Shown here piece after piece: positions 12,906 through 21,420 of a stretch of 64,000 bases of DNA. The translations under genes were made by a program, and so were the position numbers. A model generated the notes under the pieces. The model did no database searches, was not told the DNA's origin, and saw only the letters and a program-made list of their open reading frames with translations. How positions within the stretch are numbered: the stretch's first letter is position 1; each line of letters begins with the position of its first letter. Source of the stretch: Massilia phyllostachyos. GTDB taxonomy: Bacteria > Pseudomonadota > Gammaproteobacteria > Burkholderiales > Burkholderiaceae_D. The stretch covers positions 930,001 to 994,000 of the forward strand of contig NZ_JAJNOC010000001.1 of the NCBI RefSeq assembly GCF_021044825.1. Reading direction: 5' to 3'.

Positions 12906-13469
12906 ATGAACAAGACCTACTCTCCGGTGCTGCTGCAGAAAATGGCCGACCTCATTGGAGAGCAGGGCCATTTCGATCGGTCCGGCGACATCCGGTCGTG
13001 GGAGGACGAAACCGACCGCCGCCTCTACACGGTGGTCATGCCCAGCGGTTTCGACCAGGCCGCCCATCTGGTGTTTACCCTCCCGACGATCACCAGCAAC
13101 GTTTATGTCACGGTGAGCGATGCCGACCCGATGCTGGTGCGGACGGTGCTCGGCACGGTCGAGAATCAGGAGCTGGAGTCCGGGGTCTTGCCGGGAAACG
13201 TGCTCCTGCTGGACGATGCCAGGCTGCGGACCCACGATGTCTGCGGCGTGATCTTCCTGGTGTCCGACCTGTTCAACTGCCTGGACAACCTGCCGGGCGA
13301 TATCGAGTGTGAGGGAGAAAGGTACCAGATACTGACCGTCGTTTTTCTTACCCATGACGAGCACCGGATCTGGAAAGAGCAAGGCCATGATGCGCTGATG
13401 GAGCATTGGGAGGCCGTCGACAAGGATCTCATCGCATTCGGGGCGCCCGGCCCAGGCGTTACTCTGTGA
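12906..13469 (+). CDS. Hypothetical protein, possibly SUFU-like
   Basis: This 187-residue soluble protein has no signal peptide. The middle part is rich in beta strands (LVFTLPTITSNVYVTVSD), and the C-terminal block ILTVVFLTHDEHRIWKEQG resembles the end of bacterial suppressor-of-fused (SUFU) domains, which often occur as immunity-type or orphan proteins. The match is by eye and weak. It lies just after the lpdA terminator and 7 bp before the next gene on the same strand, so the two probably form a small transcription unit. Confidence 0.6.
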   Translation: MNKTYSPVLLQKMADLIGEQGHFDRSGDIRSWEDETDRRLYTVVMPSGFDQAAHLVFTLPTITSNVYVTVSDADPMLVRTVLGTVENQELESGVLPGNVLLLDDARLRTHDVCGVIFLVSDLFNCLDNLPGDIECEGERYQILTVVFLTHDEHRIWKEQGHDALMEHWEAVDKDLIAFGAPGPGVTL

Positions 13470-13476
13470 ACGGCAC

Positions 13477-13977
13477 ATGGGACACCAGCTCAACTTGTAC
13501 CTGACGCTCAAGGATACCGAGATGGTGGAGGACGCGATCCGCGCGATCGAGCCGGTGGCCATCCTGCATCGCCGCTCGAAAGGCCCGGCGCCCCGGGTGC
13601 TGACGTCGCTGCGCCACGATGAAGACGGCCATACCTGGCTGTTCTTCGACCTGGTGCGGCCTGCCGATCTCGCCATGCTGCCAGTTCGCCACGTGGCGGG
13701 GCCCGATTACTGGACAGTCGACGTGCAGCGCGACCCTGTCCTGGAGTTCAACCGCTGCTTCAGCGACGGCAGGATCATCCGGCGCGGCAGAGTCTACTTC
13801 GTCAGTTCGTATTTCGGCCCGGACGGCGCGCCGGTCATGAAGGATGAAGCCTTCGTCAAATGGGGCAGGAAAGTCGTCCGCCGTATCAGGAGCATCCTGA
13901 CGAAGCATGGCGGCGACTACATCGGTCCGGAAGCCAAGGCGCTGCTCGCTGCGTCGCAGGTCTCCCTGGTGACGTGA
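13477..13977 (+). CDS. Hypothetical protein
   Basis: I do not recognise this 166-residue protein. It is predicted cytoplasmic and mixed alpha/beta, with a basic C-terminal helix (KWGRKVVRRIRSILTKHGG). It follows the SUFU-like gene by 7 bp, which suggests co-expression, and ends 3 bp before the convergent LytTR regulator gene. A paired small-protein unit of this kind could be an immunity or toxin-neutralising pair, but nothing in the sequence proves that. Confidence 0.6.
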   Translation: MGHQLNLYLTLKDTEMVEDAIRAIEPVAILHRRSKGPAPRVLTSLRHDEDGHTWLFFDLVRPADLAMLPVRHVAGPDYWTVDVQRDPVLEFNRCFSDGRIIRRGRVYFVSSYFGPDGAPVMKDEAFVKWGRKVVRRIRSILTKHGGDYIGPEAKALLAASQVSLVT

Positions 13978-13980
13978 CGT

Positions 13981-14754
13981 CTACATCTGCTTGAACAGGT
14001 CGACGTAGTTCCGGCTCACCACCAGCTGTTCGTCGCGCCCTTTCAAACGAACGTGCAGCCGCCCGCGGAAGTCGGTGCGCGTTCCGGCAATGTGCTTCGC
14101 CGCGACGATGACGCCGCGGTGAATCTGCCAGAACTGCTGCGCATCCAGCTGTTCCTTCAATTTGGAGAGCGGCGTGCGGATCAGGCTCTCCCCCTCCGCC
14201 AAGAACACGCTGGTGTACTTGTCATTGCTCTGAAAATAAATTACCTCATCGATCGAGATCAAGCGCGTCTCCTGCCCCTTGGCCGCCCGGATCCACTGCA
14301 GCGGAGCAGGCGCGGCCGCGGCCACGCCGAGCTGCCGCAGCAGCGCTGCCAGCGCATCCGCGGGTGGTGAAGTAGCCGGCTTGGCCAGCGTCTCCTTCAG
14401 CCTTGAAACGGTGCGTGACAAGCGCTCCAGCCCGATCGGCTTGAGCAGATAATCGAACGCCGCATGCTCGAAGGCCTGCAGCGTGTAGTGATCATAGGCC
14501 GTGGTGAACACCACCCGCGGCGGATGCGCGCCTTCGCACAAGCGCGCAGCGAGATCGATCCCGTTCAGCCCCGGCATCTGGATATCAAGGAAGACGACAT
14601 CCGGCGCCAGCTCGTCGATCAGCTGCAGCGCCTGGATGCCGTTGGCGGCGCGCGTGATGCGCAGGCCCGGCCAGGCGGAGGCCAGTTGTGATTCCATGTA
14701 GTCGAGCAGGTGCGGCTCGTCGTCCGCGATCAGGGCATGTGCTTGGTCGGTCAT
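13981..14754 (-). CDS. LytTR-family response regulator
   Basis: The 257-residue protein has a receiver domain (acidic IADDEPHLLDYM near residue 10, phospho-acceptor D in VVFLDIQMPGLNG near residue 55, K in YLLKPIG) and a C-terminal LytTR DNA-binding domain (residues about 155-255, with IYFQSNDKYTSVF and FWQIHRGVIVA). Its ATG overlaps the stop of the kinase gene (ATGA), so the two are translationally coupled and form a cognate pair. LytTR regulators often control surface, biofilm or export genes by binding direct repeats. Confidence 0.92.
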   Translation of the reverse strand: MTDQAHALIADDEPHLLDYMESQLASAWPGLRITRAANGIQALQLIDELAPDVVFLDIQMPGLNGIDLAARLCEGAHPPRVVFTTAYDHYTLQAFEHAAFDYLLKPIGLERLSRTVSRLKETLAKPATSPPADALAALLRQLGVAAAAPAPLQWIRAAKGQETRLISIDEVIYFQSNDKYTSVFLAEGESLIRTPLSKLKEQLDAQQFWQIHRGVIVAAKHIAGTRTDFRGRLHVRLKGRDEQLVVSRNYVDLFKQM

Positions 14755-15890
14755 AGTGGAAGCAGCAGGCGCGAGGTCACGCCGCCGGTCGGGTTTTCGA
14801 TGAGTTCCAGCCGTGCGCCGGGGCCGGACAGCTGGCGCAGGCGTTCGCGCAGGTTGGACAGGCCGACGCCGCCGCCGGGCCGTGGCGGCGCCATGCGCAG
14901 GCCGAGGCCGCTGTCGCGCACCTCGACGCACAGCAGGCCGTCCTCGACCCGCGCGCACACGACGATCTCGCCGCCTTCGAGCTTGGGCTCGATGCCATGC
15001 ATGATCGCATTCTCGACCAAGGGCTGCAGCAGCATCGGCGGGATCGGCAGCGCACGCGCGGCGGGCTCGAGTTCGAAGCGCCAGCGAAGGCGTTCGCCCA
15101 TGCGCACGCCGAGCACGTCGAGGTAGGCGCCGGCCAGATCGAGTTCGCTGCCGACGGTGGCGTGTTCGGCGCGGCTGGCGGCCAGGCTGGCGCGCAGGTA
15201 GTCGATGAAGCGTTCCAGCATGCGCCTGGCCTTGGCCGGTTGGGTGTCGATCAGGCTGACCACATTGGCCAAGGTGTTATATAAGAAGTGCGGCTCGATC
15301 TGGGCCTGCAGGGCGCGCAGGCGCGCTTCGGCGACGAGCTTGCCGGCGGCGGCGATCTGTTCCTGCTGGCGCGCGGCTTCCGCCTCGCGCCGCATGCGCC
15401 GTTCGCCGGCGGCCAGCACCAGCACCATCAGCACCGCCGTCAGGATGCCGAAGGCCAGCAGGATGCTCCAGGCGTCGCTGTAGCGGAAGAAGTGCAGGGG
15501 GTGGCGGCCCAGCAGCAGGGCATTGCCGAGCGGGATGCCGATCACGCTCACCGCGCCGACCGCCAGCAGCTGAGCGGCGCGGAACAGCCAGCCATGTTCG
15601 CGCCGCACGCTGTATTCGATCAGCTGCAGGGCGCCATGGATCAGGAAGCCGATCAGGTTGCTGATCGCGAGCGTGAAGAACAGCACCCGCCCGAGCGGCA
15701 CGCCCGAGCGGCCGAATACGGCCTGCAGGACGGTCAGGGCGACGGCGATCAGGCTGCTCCAGATCGCCGTGTAGACGAGGTTGCGCGCCGGGGACGAGGG
15801 CCAGCGCCGGAACACGGGCAGCAGTTCCAGCGGATGGGTGCGGACACGCTCGGTGGCGCGTCCTGCCTGGGCTTTGTCGGCGGTAATCAT
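14751..15890 (-). CDS. LytS/YehU-type membrane sensor histidine kinase
   Basis: This 379-residue protein has four predicted membrane helices in residues about 35-160, a short coiled coil, then a His_kinase (PF06580) domain with the phospho-acceptor in QIEPHFLYNTLANV near residue 201 and an ATPase domain with N-box LVENAIMHGIEP and G-box DSGLGLR. There is no separate extracellular domain, so sensing probably involves the membrane region itself. Start and stop both overlap neighbours by ATGA, coupling it to the carotenoid oxygenase gene upstream and the LytTR regulator downstream. Confidence 0.9.
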   Translation of the reverse strand: MITADKAQAGRATERVRTHPLELLPVFRRWPSSPARNLVYTAIWSSLIAVALTVLQAVFGRSGVPLGRVLFFTLAISNLIGFLIHGALQLIEYSVRREHGWLFRAAQLLAVGAVSVIGIPLGNALLLGRHPLHFFRYSDAWSILLAFGILTAVLMVLVLAAGERRMRREAEAARQQEQIAAAGKLVAEARLRALQAQIEPHFLYNTLANVVSLIDTQPAKARRMLERFIDYLRASLAASRAEHATVGSELDLAGAYLDVLGVRMGERLRWRFELEPAARALPIPPMLLQPLVENAIMHGIEPKLEGGEIVVCARVEDGLLCVEVRDSGLGLRMAPPRPGGGVGLSNLRERLRQLSGPGARLELIENPTGGVTSRLLLPL

Positions 15891-17368
15891 GCAGACAAGA
15901 AATTACCATGAAAGCAGTGCGGGGTGCGATAGGGCAAACGGGCCAGCGCCACCGGGCCGGCGCTGACGCGCGCCGCATCGAACACCGTCATCACGCCGAC
16001 GCCCTTCTTGAAATCCTGGGCCACGCCGACCAGGTAGCCGTCGGTCTCGCTGCGCGCATTGCGGCGTGGGACCAGCACATGTTCCTCGACCTGCCAGCCG
16101 GTGCCGAAGCGGTAGCCGTCGACCCTGCCGCTGTCGGTGTCGACCAGGTTCACGCTCGACAGCACCGTGTCGCCCATGCCCAGCAGCACCAGCCGGCGAT
16201 GGCGTGCGCCGACCGACTGCGGCGCCACGCGCGGGAATTCGCTGGAACCGAACAGGCGGCTGGTGCGTGCCTGCCCGGCCGCGTAGTCGAGGCAGACCTG
16301 CACCGCCTCGCTGCGCGACGTCAGGCGGTCGGGGCGCTGGCCGGACATCAGGCCGCCCAGCTCGGCCAGCACGTCGCCGTCGTGCAGCACCGCGTCGAAG
16401 CGGGTGCAGGCGCCATCTTCCCAGGCGTTCCCGAAGTGGAACACCATGCGTGGCGGCAGTTCGAACACCTGGCGCACCGTGAGCGTGTCCTTGCTGACGA
16501 CCACGATGCGCATCGGCCGCGCCTTCGTCCCGCTGCCCGCCCAGACATGGCGCTCGGCGAAGCTCAGGTCCTTGCCGTCCTTCAGGTCGTAGGGCGGGAT
16601 CATGAAGACCAGGTGTTCCCTGCTCACCAGGAAGTCGTGCACCAGCGCCTGCTGCGGCACCTCGACCACGCCGGTGCGCAGGACGGAGCCGTCGGCGCCC
16701 AGCTGGTACAAGGCGATGCGTCCGGAGCCGGGCAGGGCGCCGAAGTTCCACAGGCCGCCCTGCGGGTCGAGTTTCGGATGGGCCGAGAAGGGCATGGCGC
16801 GCAGATCGCCGCGCCAGGCTTTCACGCCGACGGTGGCCAGCGTTTCCGGATCGATTTCGTAGGCCGAGCCGCCTTCCCACAGCGCGTAGACGCGGCCGTT
16901 CAACGGCACCAGGTTGGTATTGGCCGCGTTCAGGGTATCGTTGTCGCGGAAGCCCCGGCGCGCCACATGGGTGCCGAAGGACGGGTACAGGAACTGGCCG
17001 GCGGCCGATTCGTCCTGGTAGCGCCTGGTTTCGACGAAGCGGCCCTGGTGGCGCACCTTGCCGCCGCCGATCGTCCAGCGCTGGACGAATCCATCGCCGT
17101 CGAACCAGTGTTGGTAGCGTTCGCCGCCGAGCTCGAAGCGGCCCGGGCCGTTGCGGTAGAAGCTGCCCTGCAGGTCTGCCGGAATGCGGCCCACGATGGT
17201 TGCTTCGCCCGCCTGGCTGCCGACGGTGTCGGCGTAGACGCCGAGGGCCGGCTCGCGCGCCAGCGCTGCGTGGAAGCGGCGGAAGGTTTCCTGGTCGGCG
17301 CGCGCGGCGCCGGCGAGGCTCAGGGCGCCCAGGCTGAAACCGGCTTCGAGAAAACGGCGGCGGTCCAT
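15887..17368 (-). CDS. Carotenoid oxygenase (RPE65/CCD family), exported
   Basis: The 493-residue protein begins with a twin-arginine-like leader (MDRRRFLEAGFSLGALSLAG, cleavage near ARA-D). Four conserved metal-ligand histidines can be seen in FSAHPKLD, ALVHDFLV, MVFHFGNAW and the C-terminal CFHGNF, as expected for the non-heme iron seven-blade propeller. Members cleave carotenoids or stilbene-type lignin compounds by oxygen insertion; which substrate applies here is unknown. The stop overlaps the kinase start by ATGA, and a DUF2141 gene lies 8 bp upstream. Confidence 0.9.
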   Translation of the reverse strand: MDRRRFLEAGFSLGALSLAGAARADQETFRRFHAALAREPALGVYADTVGSQAGEATIVGRIPADLQGSFYRNGPGRFELGGERYQHWFDGDGFVQRWTIGGGKVRHQGRFVETRRYQDESAAGQFLYPSFGTHVARRGFRDNDTLNAANTNLVPLNGRVYALWEGGSAYEIDPETLATVGVKAWRGDLRAMPFSAHPKLDPQGGLWNFGALPGSGRIALYQLGADGSVLRTGVVEVPQQALVHDFLVSREHLVFMIPPYDLKDGKDLSFAERHVWAGSGTKARPMRIVVVSKDTLTVRQVFELPPRMVFHFGNAWEDGACTRFDAVLHDGDVLAELGGLMSGQRPDRLTSRSEAVQVCLDYAAGQARTSRLFGSSEFPRVAPQSVGARHRRLVLLGMGDTVLSSVNLVDTDSGRVDGYRFGTGWQVEEHVLVPRRNARSETDGYLVGVAQDFKKGVGVMTVFDAARVSAGPVALARLPYRTPHCFHGNFLSA

Positions 17369-17376
17369 GGCGGTTC

Positions 17377-17796
17377 CTAGCGCAGGCTGATGGCGGCGGT
17401 GGCGCCGGCGGCCGGCAGGTCGACTTTCACTTGCTCAAAGCTCGGCGGGCCCATGGTGCCGCGCGCATTGTTGCTGAAGGCGTGGTCCTCGACCGGGATG
17501 CCCATGGCGTTGCTGTCCATCTTGCCGTTGCCGTTGGCGTCGTGGAACACGGCGATGCCGTAGCCCCCTGCCGGCAGGTCCTTGAGGACAATGTCGACGG
17601 CGCCCTTGGCGGCATCCACACGGGCGCTCCGCACCGGCTTGCGCAGGAAGTTGCCCGGGCCGTCGTAGAGGGCGACCATGATGCTGCCCTGGGCGGAAGG
17701 GATGTCCTCGATGCGGACGGTGAGGTCGGCGGCGCTGGCGGCGCCGATGGCGCAGAGGGTCAGGGCGAGGCAGGCGGCGCTGCGGATCGGGTGCAT
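17377..17796 (-). CDS. DUF2141 periplasmic protein
   Basis: This 139-residue protein has a Sec signal peptide (cleavage near ASAADL) and the DUF2141 beta-sandwich pattern: SIMVALYDGPGNFLRKP, LPAGGYGIAVFHDANGNGKMD and the MGIPVEDHAFSNNARG block. DUF2141 genes often neighbour carotenoid-related genes, which fits this operon. The start at 17796 is preferred over one 11 codons upstream because AAGGAG lies just before it. It heads a four-gene operon with the carotenoid oxygenase, kinase and regulator. Confidence 0.85.
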   Translation of the reverse strand: MHPIRSAACLALTLCAIGAASAADLTVRIEDIPSAQGSIMVALYDGPGNFLRKPVRSARVDAAKGAVDIVLKDLPAGGYGIAVFHDANGNGKMDSNAMGIPVEDHAFSNNARGTMGPPSFEQVKVDLPAAGATAAISLR

Positions 17797-17935
17797 GGTG
17801 TGGTCTCCTTCGGTTGTCGATGGAGCCACTCTAGCGAGGCGCCCGGCGCCGCGCCGCCGCTTGCGACGAAACGGCGGCGCACCGGCGCGAACTGCATGGG
17901 GCCGGCGCGAAATGCGCAGGTGCTACGCGGAAGCG

Positions 17936-19570
17936 TCAGGCGGCCGACCAGGCGATCCGGGCGGCGTCGTGGCCGGCCAGGGCGGGGCGCCGCGCCGGCT
18001 GCTCGTCACCGGTGCGGAACACGCTGACCCGCTGCGCCAGGCTGGCGGCGCTTTCTTCCAGCGACTGGGCGGCGCCGGCCGCTTCCTCGACCAGGGCCGC
18101 GTTCTGCTGGGTGACCCGGTCCATCTGGCTGATCGCCTGGTGGATCTGGTCGATGCCGGCGCTCTGCTCGCTGCTGGCGGCGGTGATCGCCTCCATGATG
18201 GCGGCGACCTTGCGCACGCTCTGCACGATCTCTTCCATGGTGGCGCCGGCCTGGCCCACCAGCAGGCTGCCGCTGTCGACCTTCTCGACCGAGTCGGTGA
18301 TCAATGCCTTGATCTCCTTGGCCGCATTGGCCGAGCGCTGGGCCAGGCTGCGTACCTCGGAAGCGACCACGGCGAACCCGCGGCCCTGCTCCCCGGCGCG
18401 CGCCGCTTCGACGGCCGCATTCAGCGCAAGGATATTGGTCTGGAAGGCGATGCCGTCGATGACCGCGATGATGTCGACGATCTTGCGCGCCGACGCATTG
18501 ATCGCGCCCATGGTGTCCACGACCTCGGCCACGACCGCGCCGCCGCGGGTGGCCACGCTGGAGGCATTCGCCGCCAGGCCGTTTGCCTGGCGTGCATTGT
18601 CGGCGTTCTGGCGCACCGTGCCGGTGAGTTCCTCGACCGATGCGGCGGTCTCTTCGATGGAGCTGGCCTGCTGCTCGGTGCGCGCCGACAGGTCCATATT
18701 GCCGATCGCGATCTGGCTCGAGGCGGTGGCGATCAGGTCGCTGCCGCTGCGCACCTCGCCGACGATGCCGGACAGGCTCGCCGTCATGTCGCGCAGGGCG
18801 GCCAGCAGCTGGCCGAACTCGTTGCGCGAGTCGACCGTGATGCGGGCGCCGAGGTCGCCGTCGGCGACGCGGCGCGCCACCTGCACGGCGGCGTCGAGCG
18901 GGCGGGTGATGGCGCGCACCAGGTAGACGGTGGCGGCGGCCGCCAGCAGCACGGCGAAGGCCATGGCGCCGATGGTCAGCCGATTCAGCAGGTCGAGGCG
19001 CTCGTGCAACTCCTCGCTCTGGCGCAGGTTACGCGCGCTGATGAATTCCTGCATGGCGGCGTAGGCCTGCTGTCCTTTCAGGTAGGTGGGATTGACCTCG
19101 CGGATCAGGATGCCCTGCGCCAGGTCCCAATCGCCCTGTTCCAGCGCACGCGTGGCGCGCGCGATCATGTCGATGCCGAAACCGGCGCTGGCGCTTTCCC
19201 AGCGTCCCAACGCGTGCTTGATTTCCGGGCGGCGCAGGGAGGCGACCAGGGCACCGTGGGCGTTGCGCAGCTCGGCGGTGTTGGCCAGGATATTGTTGAA
19301 GTGGTTGGCCAGCGGGTGGTCATGCATGACCGCATATTTGCTCTCCGGGTTGTGCTGGAGCGCCTGCAGCAACTGGCTGCGGTTGGTTTCCATGCGATAG
19401 GCGATGGTCGCCAGCGCGGTTTGCTGGCTGGATGAGCGCAGCGCGACGTTCTCGAGCAGGTCGACCGACTGGCGCGCCGAGAAATAGCCGAGGCCGCCGA
19501 CGGCGACCGTCACGAGGATGAGCGCGCCGGTGACCAGCGTAATGAGGTGCTTGATGCGGATATTCTTCAT
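17936..19570 (-). CDS. Methyl-accepting chemotaxis protein
   Basis: The 544-residue protein has an N-terminal membrane helix (residues 10-32), a four-helix-bundle periplasmic sensor domain to about residue 190, a second membrane helix, a HAMP linker ([19 protein letters not shown]), and a cytoplasmic signalling domain with the canonical hairpin [19 protein letters not shown]. It should couple to CheA/CheW through this tip. No Shine-Dalgarno is visible before the ATG. It diverges from an AraC-type gene across 137 bp. Confidence 0.93.
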   Translation of the reverse strand: MKNIRIKHLITLVTGALILVTVAVGGLGYFSARQSVDLLENVALRSSSQQTALATIAYRMETNRSQLLQALQHNPESKYAVMHDHPLANHFNNILANTAELRNAHGALVASLRRPEIKHALGRWESASAGFGIDMIARATRALEQGDWDLAQGILIREVNPTYLKGQQAYAAMQEFISARNLRQSEELHERLDLLNRLTIGAMAFAVLLAAAATVYLVRAITRPLDAAVQVARRVADGDLGARITVDSRNEFGQLLAALRDMTASLSGIVGEVRSGSDLIATASSQIAIGNMDLSARTEQQASSIEETAASVEELTGTVRQNADNARQANGLAANASSVATRGGAVVAEVVDTMGAINASARKIVDIIAVIDGIAFQTNILALNAAVEAARAGEQGRGFAVVASEVRSLAQRSANAAKEIKALITDSVEKVDSGSLLVGQAGATMEEIVQSVRKVAAIMEAITAASSEQSAGIDQIHQAISQMDRVTQQNAALVEEAAGAAQSLEESAASLAQRVSVFRTGDEQPARRPALAGHDAARIAWSAA

Positions 19571-19667
19571 ATTCGAGGGAAAGGAGCGAAAGAAAGACGG
19601 CAGGCTGCCGTTAAGGATGGGTATTCTGGACGCAATTTCGATAAATTTCTACAAGGAAACTTTGCAT

Positions 19668-19708
19668 ATCGTCCAGTTTTGATTGCAAATCGTCAAAATT
19701 TGATTGCA
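19668..19708 (+). promoter_or_regulatory. Two 20-bp direct repeats upstream of the AraC-type gene
   Basis: ATCGTCCAGTTTTGATTGCA (19668-19687) and ATCGTCAAAATTTGATTGCA (19689-19708) match at 17 of 20 positions and are offset by 21 bp, two helical turns. Direct half-sites with this phasing are typical for AraC-family dimers. They end at the start codon of the adjacent regulator, which suggests autorepression or control of the divergent chemoreceptor gene. Confidence 0.55.
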
Positions 19709-20538
19709 TGGACCGACTTTCACAACTCCTTGGCCGCCACGCCTTCCACGCCCGGGTGTTCTTCAACGGCGACTTTTGCGACGCCAACCGTTTCCGCGGC
19801 AGCGGGATCTCCGGCCATTTGCACCTGGTGCGGCAGGGCATGGTTGAATTCGTGCACGACGATGGGAGCCTGATCCGCGTCGAGGAACCGGCGCTGGTGT
19901 TCTATCCGCGCGGGCTTGGGCACCTGCTGCGCATCCCTTCGGGCCACAGCGCCACCCTGTTGTGCGCCGAGATCATGTTCGGGGACGGCGGCAACAACCC
20001 CCTGCTGCGAATCCTGCCGGACCGCCTGCATCTGCCGCTGGCGGCCATCTCCGGCCTGGACGCCACGCTGGAGTTCCTGTTCCGCGAGGCGGCGCAGGAG
20101 GGGGCGGGGCGCGACCTGGTGCTGGACCGGCTGTGCGACATCCTGCTGGTGCAGCTGATGCGGCGCGAGTTCGAGGGTGGCAGCCTGTCGCCCGGCCTGC
20201 TCGCTGCGCTTGCCGATCGCCATTTATCCGCAGCCCTGGGGGCGATGCACGACCGTCCTCATGAAGCCTGGACCCTGGAGACGCTGGCTGCTGAAGCAGG
20301 CATGTCGCGTGCTGCCTTCGCAGAGTATTTCCGCACAGTGACAGGTGTCCCGCCAGGCGAATACCTGGTCCGCTCGCGCATGGCGCTCGCCGTTCGCCTG
20401 CTACGCCAGGGCATGCCGGTCAAGGCGGTCGGCGCCCGCGCCGGGTTCACCAGCCCTTCCACCTTTACCCGCGCTTTCACCGCGCGGATGGGGGTATCGC
20501 CACGCGCCTGGCTCAGGCAGGCGGAGCAGGCCGGGTGA
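19708..20538 (+). CDS. AraC-family transcriptional regulator
   Basis: This 276-residue protein has an N-terminal cupin-like AraC ligand-binding domain (residues about 1-170) and a C-terminal double helix-turn-helix (WTLETLAAEAGMSRAAFAEYF and AVGARAGFTSPSTFTRAF). The domain order matches the cupin_6/AraC type. The start has no clear Shine-Dalgarno and coincides with the second direct repeat, so the real start could lie slightly downstream. Its 3' end is followed by an IS-end palindrome that may serve as its terminator. Confidence 0.88.
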   Translation: MDRLSQLLGRHAFHARVFFNGDFCDANRFRGSGISGHLHLVRQGMVEFVHDDGSLIRVEEPALVFYPRGLGHLLRIPSGHSATLLCAEIMFGDGGNNPLLRILPDRLHLPLAAISGLDATLEFLFREAAQEGAGRDLVLDRLCDILLVQLMRREFEGGSLSPGLLAALADRHLSAALGAMHDRPHEAWTLETLAAEAGMSRAAFAEYFRTVTGVPPGEYLVRSRMALAVRLLRQGMPVKAVGARAGFTSPSTFTRAFTARMGVSPRAWLRQAEQAG

Positions 20539-20545
20539 GGTCGAC

Positions 20546-20611
20546 CGCGAACACAGCCAATGAAAAGGCTGTGTTTGCGACCGTCGGATGAACCAAATCG
20601 CATTTGTCGAA
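20546..20611 (+). mobile_element. Scar of IS1595-family ends: right end, 8-bp spacer, left end
   Basis: The sequence CGCGAACACAGCC (20546-20558) equals the right terminus of the complete element at 31403-32478. After the 8-bp spacer AATGAAAA (20559-20566), GGCTGTGTTTGCGA begins a stretch to 20611 that matches about 85% of the left end of that element. The order right end, 8 bp, left end is what tandem copies sharing one target duplication would leave. The ends also form a 13-bp hairpin with an 8-nt loop just after the araC-type stop. Confidence 0.6.
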
Positions 20612-20710
20612 TCGTGCCGAGGGTAGTGGCGGCGTATTGACGCTATGATGGGAGCGTGTGGCGGCCAGCCGCTGGCCGCCGTTCGCAAGGTCAAGCCAGA
20701 GGAGATCGCC

Positions 20711-21027
20711 ATGTATGAGTACGGCAATGAATATATCGGGACGGTATTCGTCCTGCCCGAAACGCGCTGCTTCGAACTGAAGACCACCGTGCACGGTGCG
20801 CCCGCCGTCGTCCATGGCACCATTTCCCAGCAACTGGCGACGCGCTTCGCGGAAGGCGCCGCGGATCGATCGATCCGCGCCAGCTCGCCATGCAGCCGCG
20901 CCGGGTCGAAGTCATGACCCGCGAAATCCACGAACGCCACCGGGCGCCGCGCAAGGTGTATTGCCTGACCCGGCTGTTCGATTTCGAAACCGCGGCCCAG
21001 GGCGTGCCGGCGCCGGCCCTCACCTGA
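20711..21027 (+). pseudogene. Small unknown gene broken by an 8-bp expansion
   Basis: A frame starts at an ATG with GAGGAG upstream and reads MYEYGNEYIGTVFVLPE, then stops early at 20917. Dropping 8 bases at about 20867-20874 (in GCGGATCGATCGATCCGCG) restores one frame of about 102 residues that continues as DPRQLAMQPRRVEVMTREIH and ends at 21027. The extra bases look like a GATC tandem expansion within a palindrome. The product is unknown. A sequencing error is less likely because the change is a neat 8-bp repeat unit. Confidence 0.5.
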
Positions 21028-21039
21028 ACCGGACAGGCG

Positions 21040-21069
21040 AAAAAAAGCCGCCCGGCTTGCGCGGGCGGC
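21040..21069 (-). terminator. Rho-independent terminator for the 61-residue gene
   Basis: An 8-bp stem GCCGCCCG / CGGGCGGC around a 7-nt loop is followed, on the minus strand, by seven T residues. It lies 26 bp after the stop of the minus-strand gene at 21096. Confidence 0.85.
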
Positions 21070-21095
21070 ATGTGCGGCTGGCCGGATTCGTTCGA

Positions 21096-21281
21096 TCAGC
21101 TGAACGCGGTGCAGCGTTCCGGGATATCGATGGTGCCGGCCTGGGCGGCGGCGGCGTAGGCGCGCATGTCGGCGACGACGGCGTCGAGCTGTTCGTTGCT
21201 CGGGTTTTGCAGGAAACCTTTCATGCGTTCCTGCAGGGCTGCCTGCTGGTCACGCCATTCGTATCGGGAAGACTTACTCAT
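21096..21281 (-). CDS. Small hypothetical protein, 61 residues
   Basis: The start at 21281 is supported by GAGGAGGAA just upstream and by an ATGA overlap with a 15-codon leader frame. The protein (MSKSSRYEWRDQQAALQERM) is hydrophilic and largely helical, without membrane segments or known motifs. A strong terminator follows. It has its own leader and terminator, so it is probably an expressed small protein; its role is unknown. Confidence 0.65.
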   Translation of the reverse strand: MSKSSRYEWRDQQAALQERMKGFLQNPSNEQLDAVVADMRAYAAAAQAGTIDIPERCTAFS

Positions 21282-21325
21282 TTTTCCTCCTCGCGGCAAA
21301 GCGCCGCTGTCGTTTTTTTGTTCAT
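21278..21325 (-). CDS. 15-residue leader peptide coupled to the 61-residue gene
   Basis: An ATG at 21325 is preceded by the near-perfect Shine-Dalgarno AAAGGAGG and encodes MNKKTTAALCREEEK. Its TGA overlaps the ATG of the next gene. The strong ribosome binding site and the overlap argue that it is translated and feeds ribosomes into the downstream start. It carries no obvious run of one amino acid, so classical amino-acid attenuation is not suggested. Confidence 0.45.
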   Translation of the reverse strand: MNKKTTAALCREEEK

Positions 21326-21402
21326 GACATCCTCCTTTGGTAAGGATGTCAGAATGACACAAAAATGCAATCCGGGTCGGTGCGTTGACGCACAGACCAT
21401 TT

Positions 21403-21420
21403 TTTGACCATCTGGTCAAA
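21403..21420. repeat. 18-bp palindrome overlapping the tetR stop codon
   Basis: TTTGACCA (21403-21410), TC, and TGGTCAAA (21413-21420) form a perfect palindrome. The TetR-gene stop codon lies inside it. No T-run follows on the minus strand, so it is not a clear terminator; it may be a weak terminator or a protein-binding site upstream of the small leader/61-residue unit. Confidence 0.4.
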
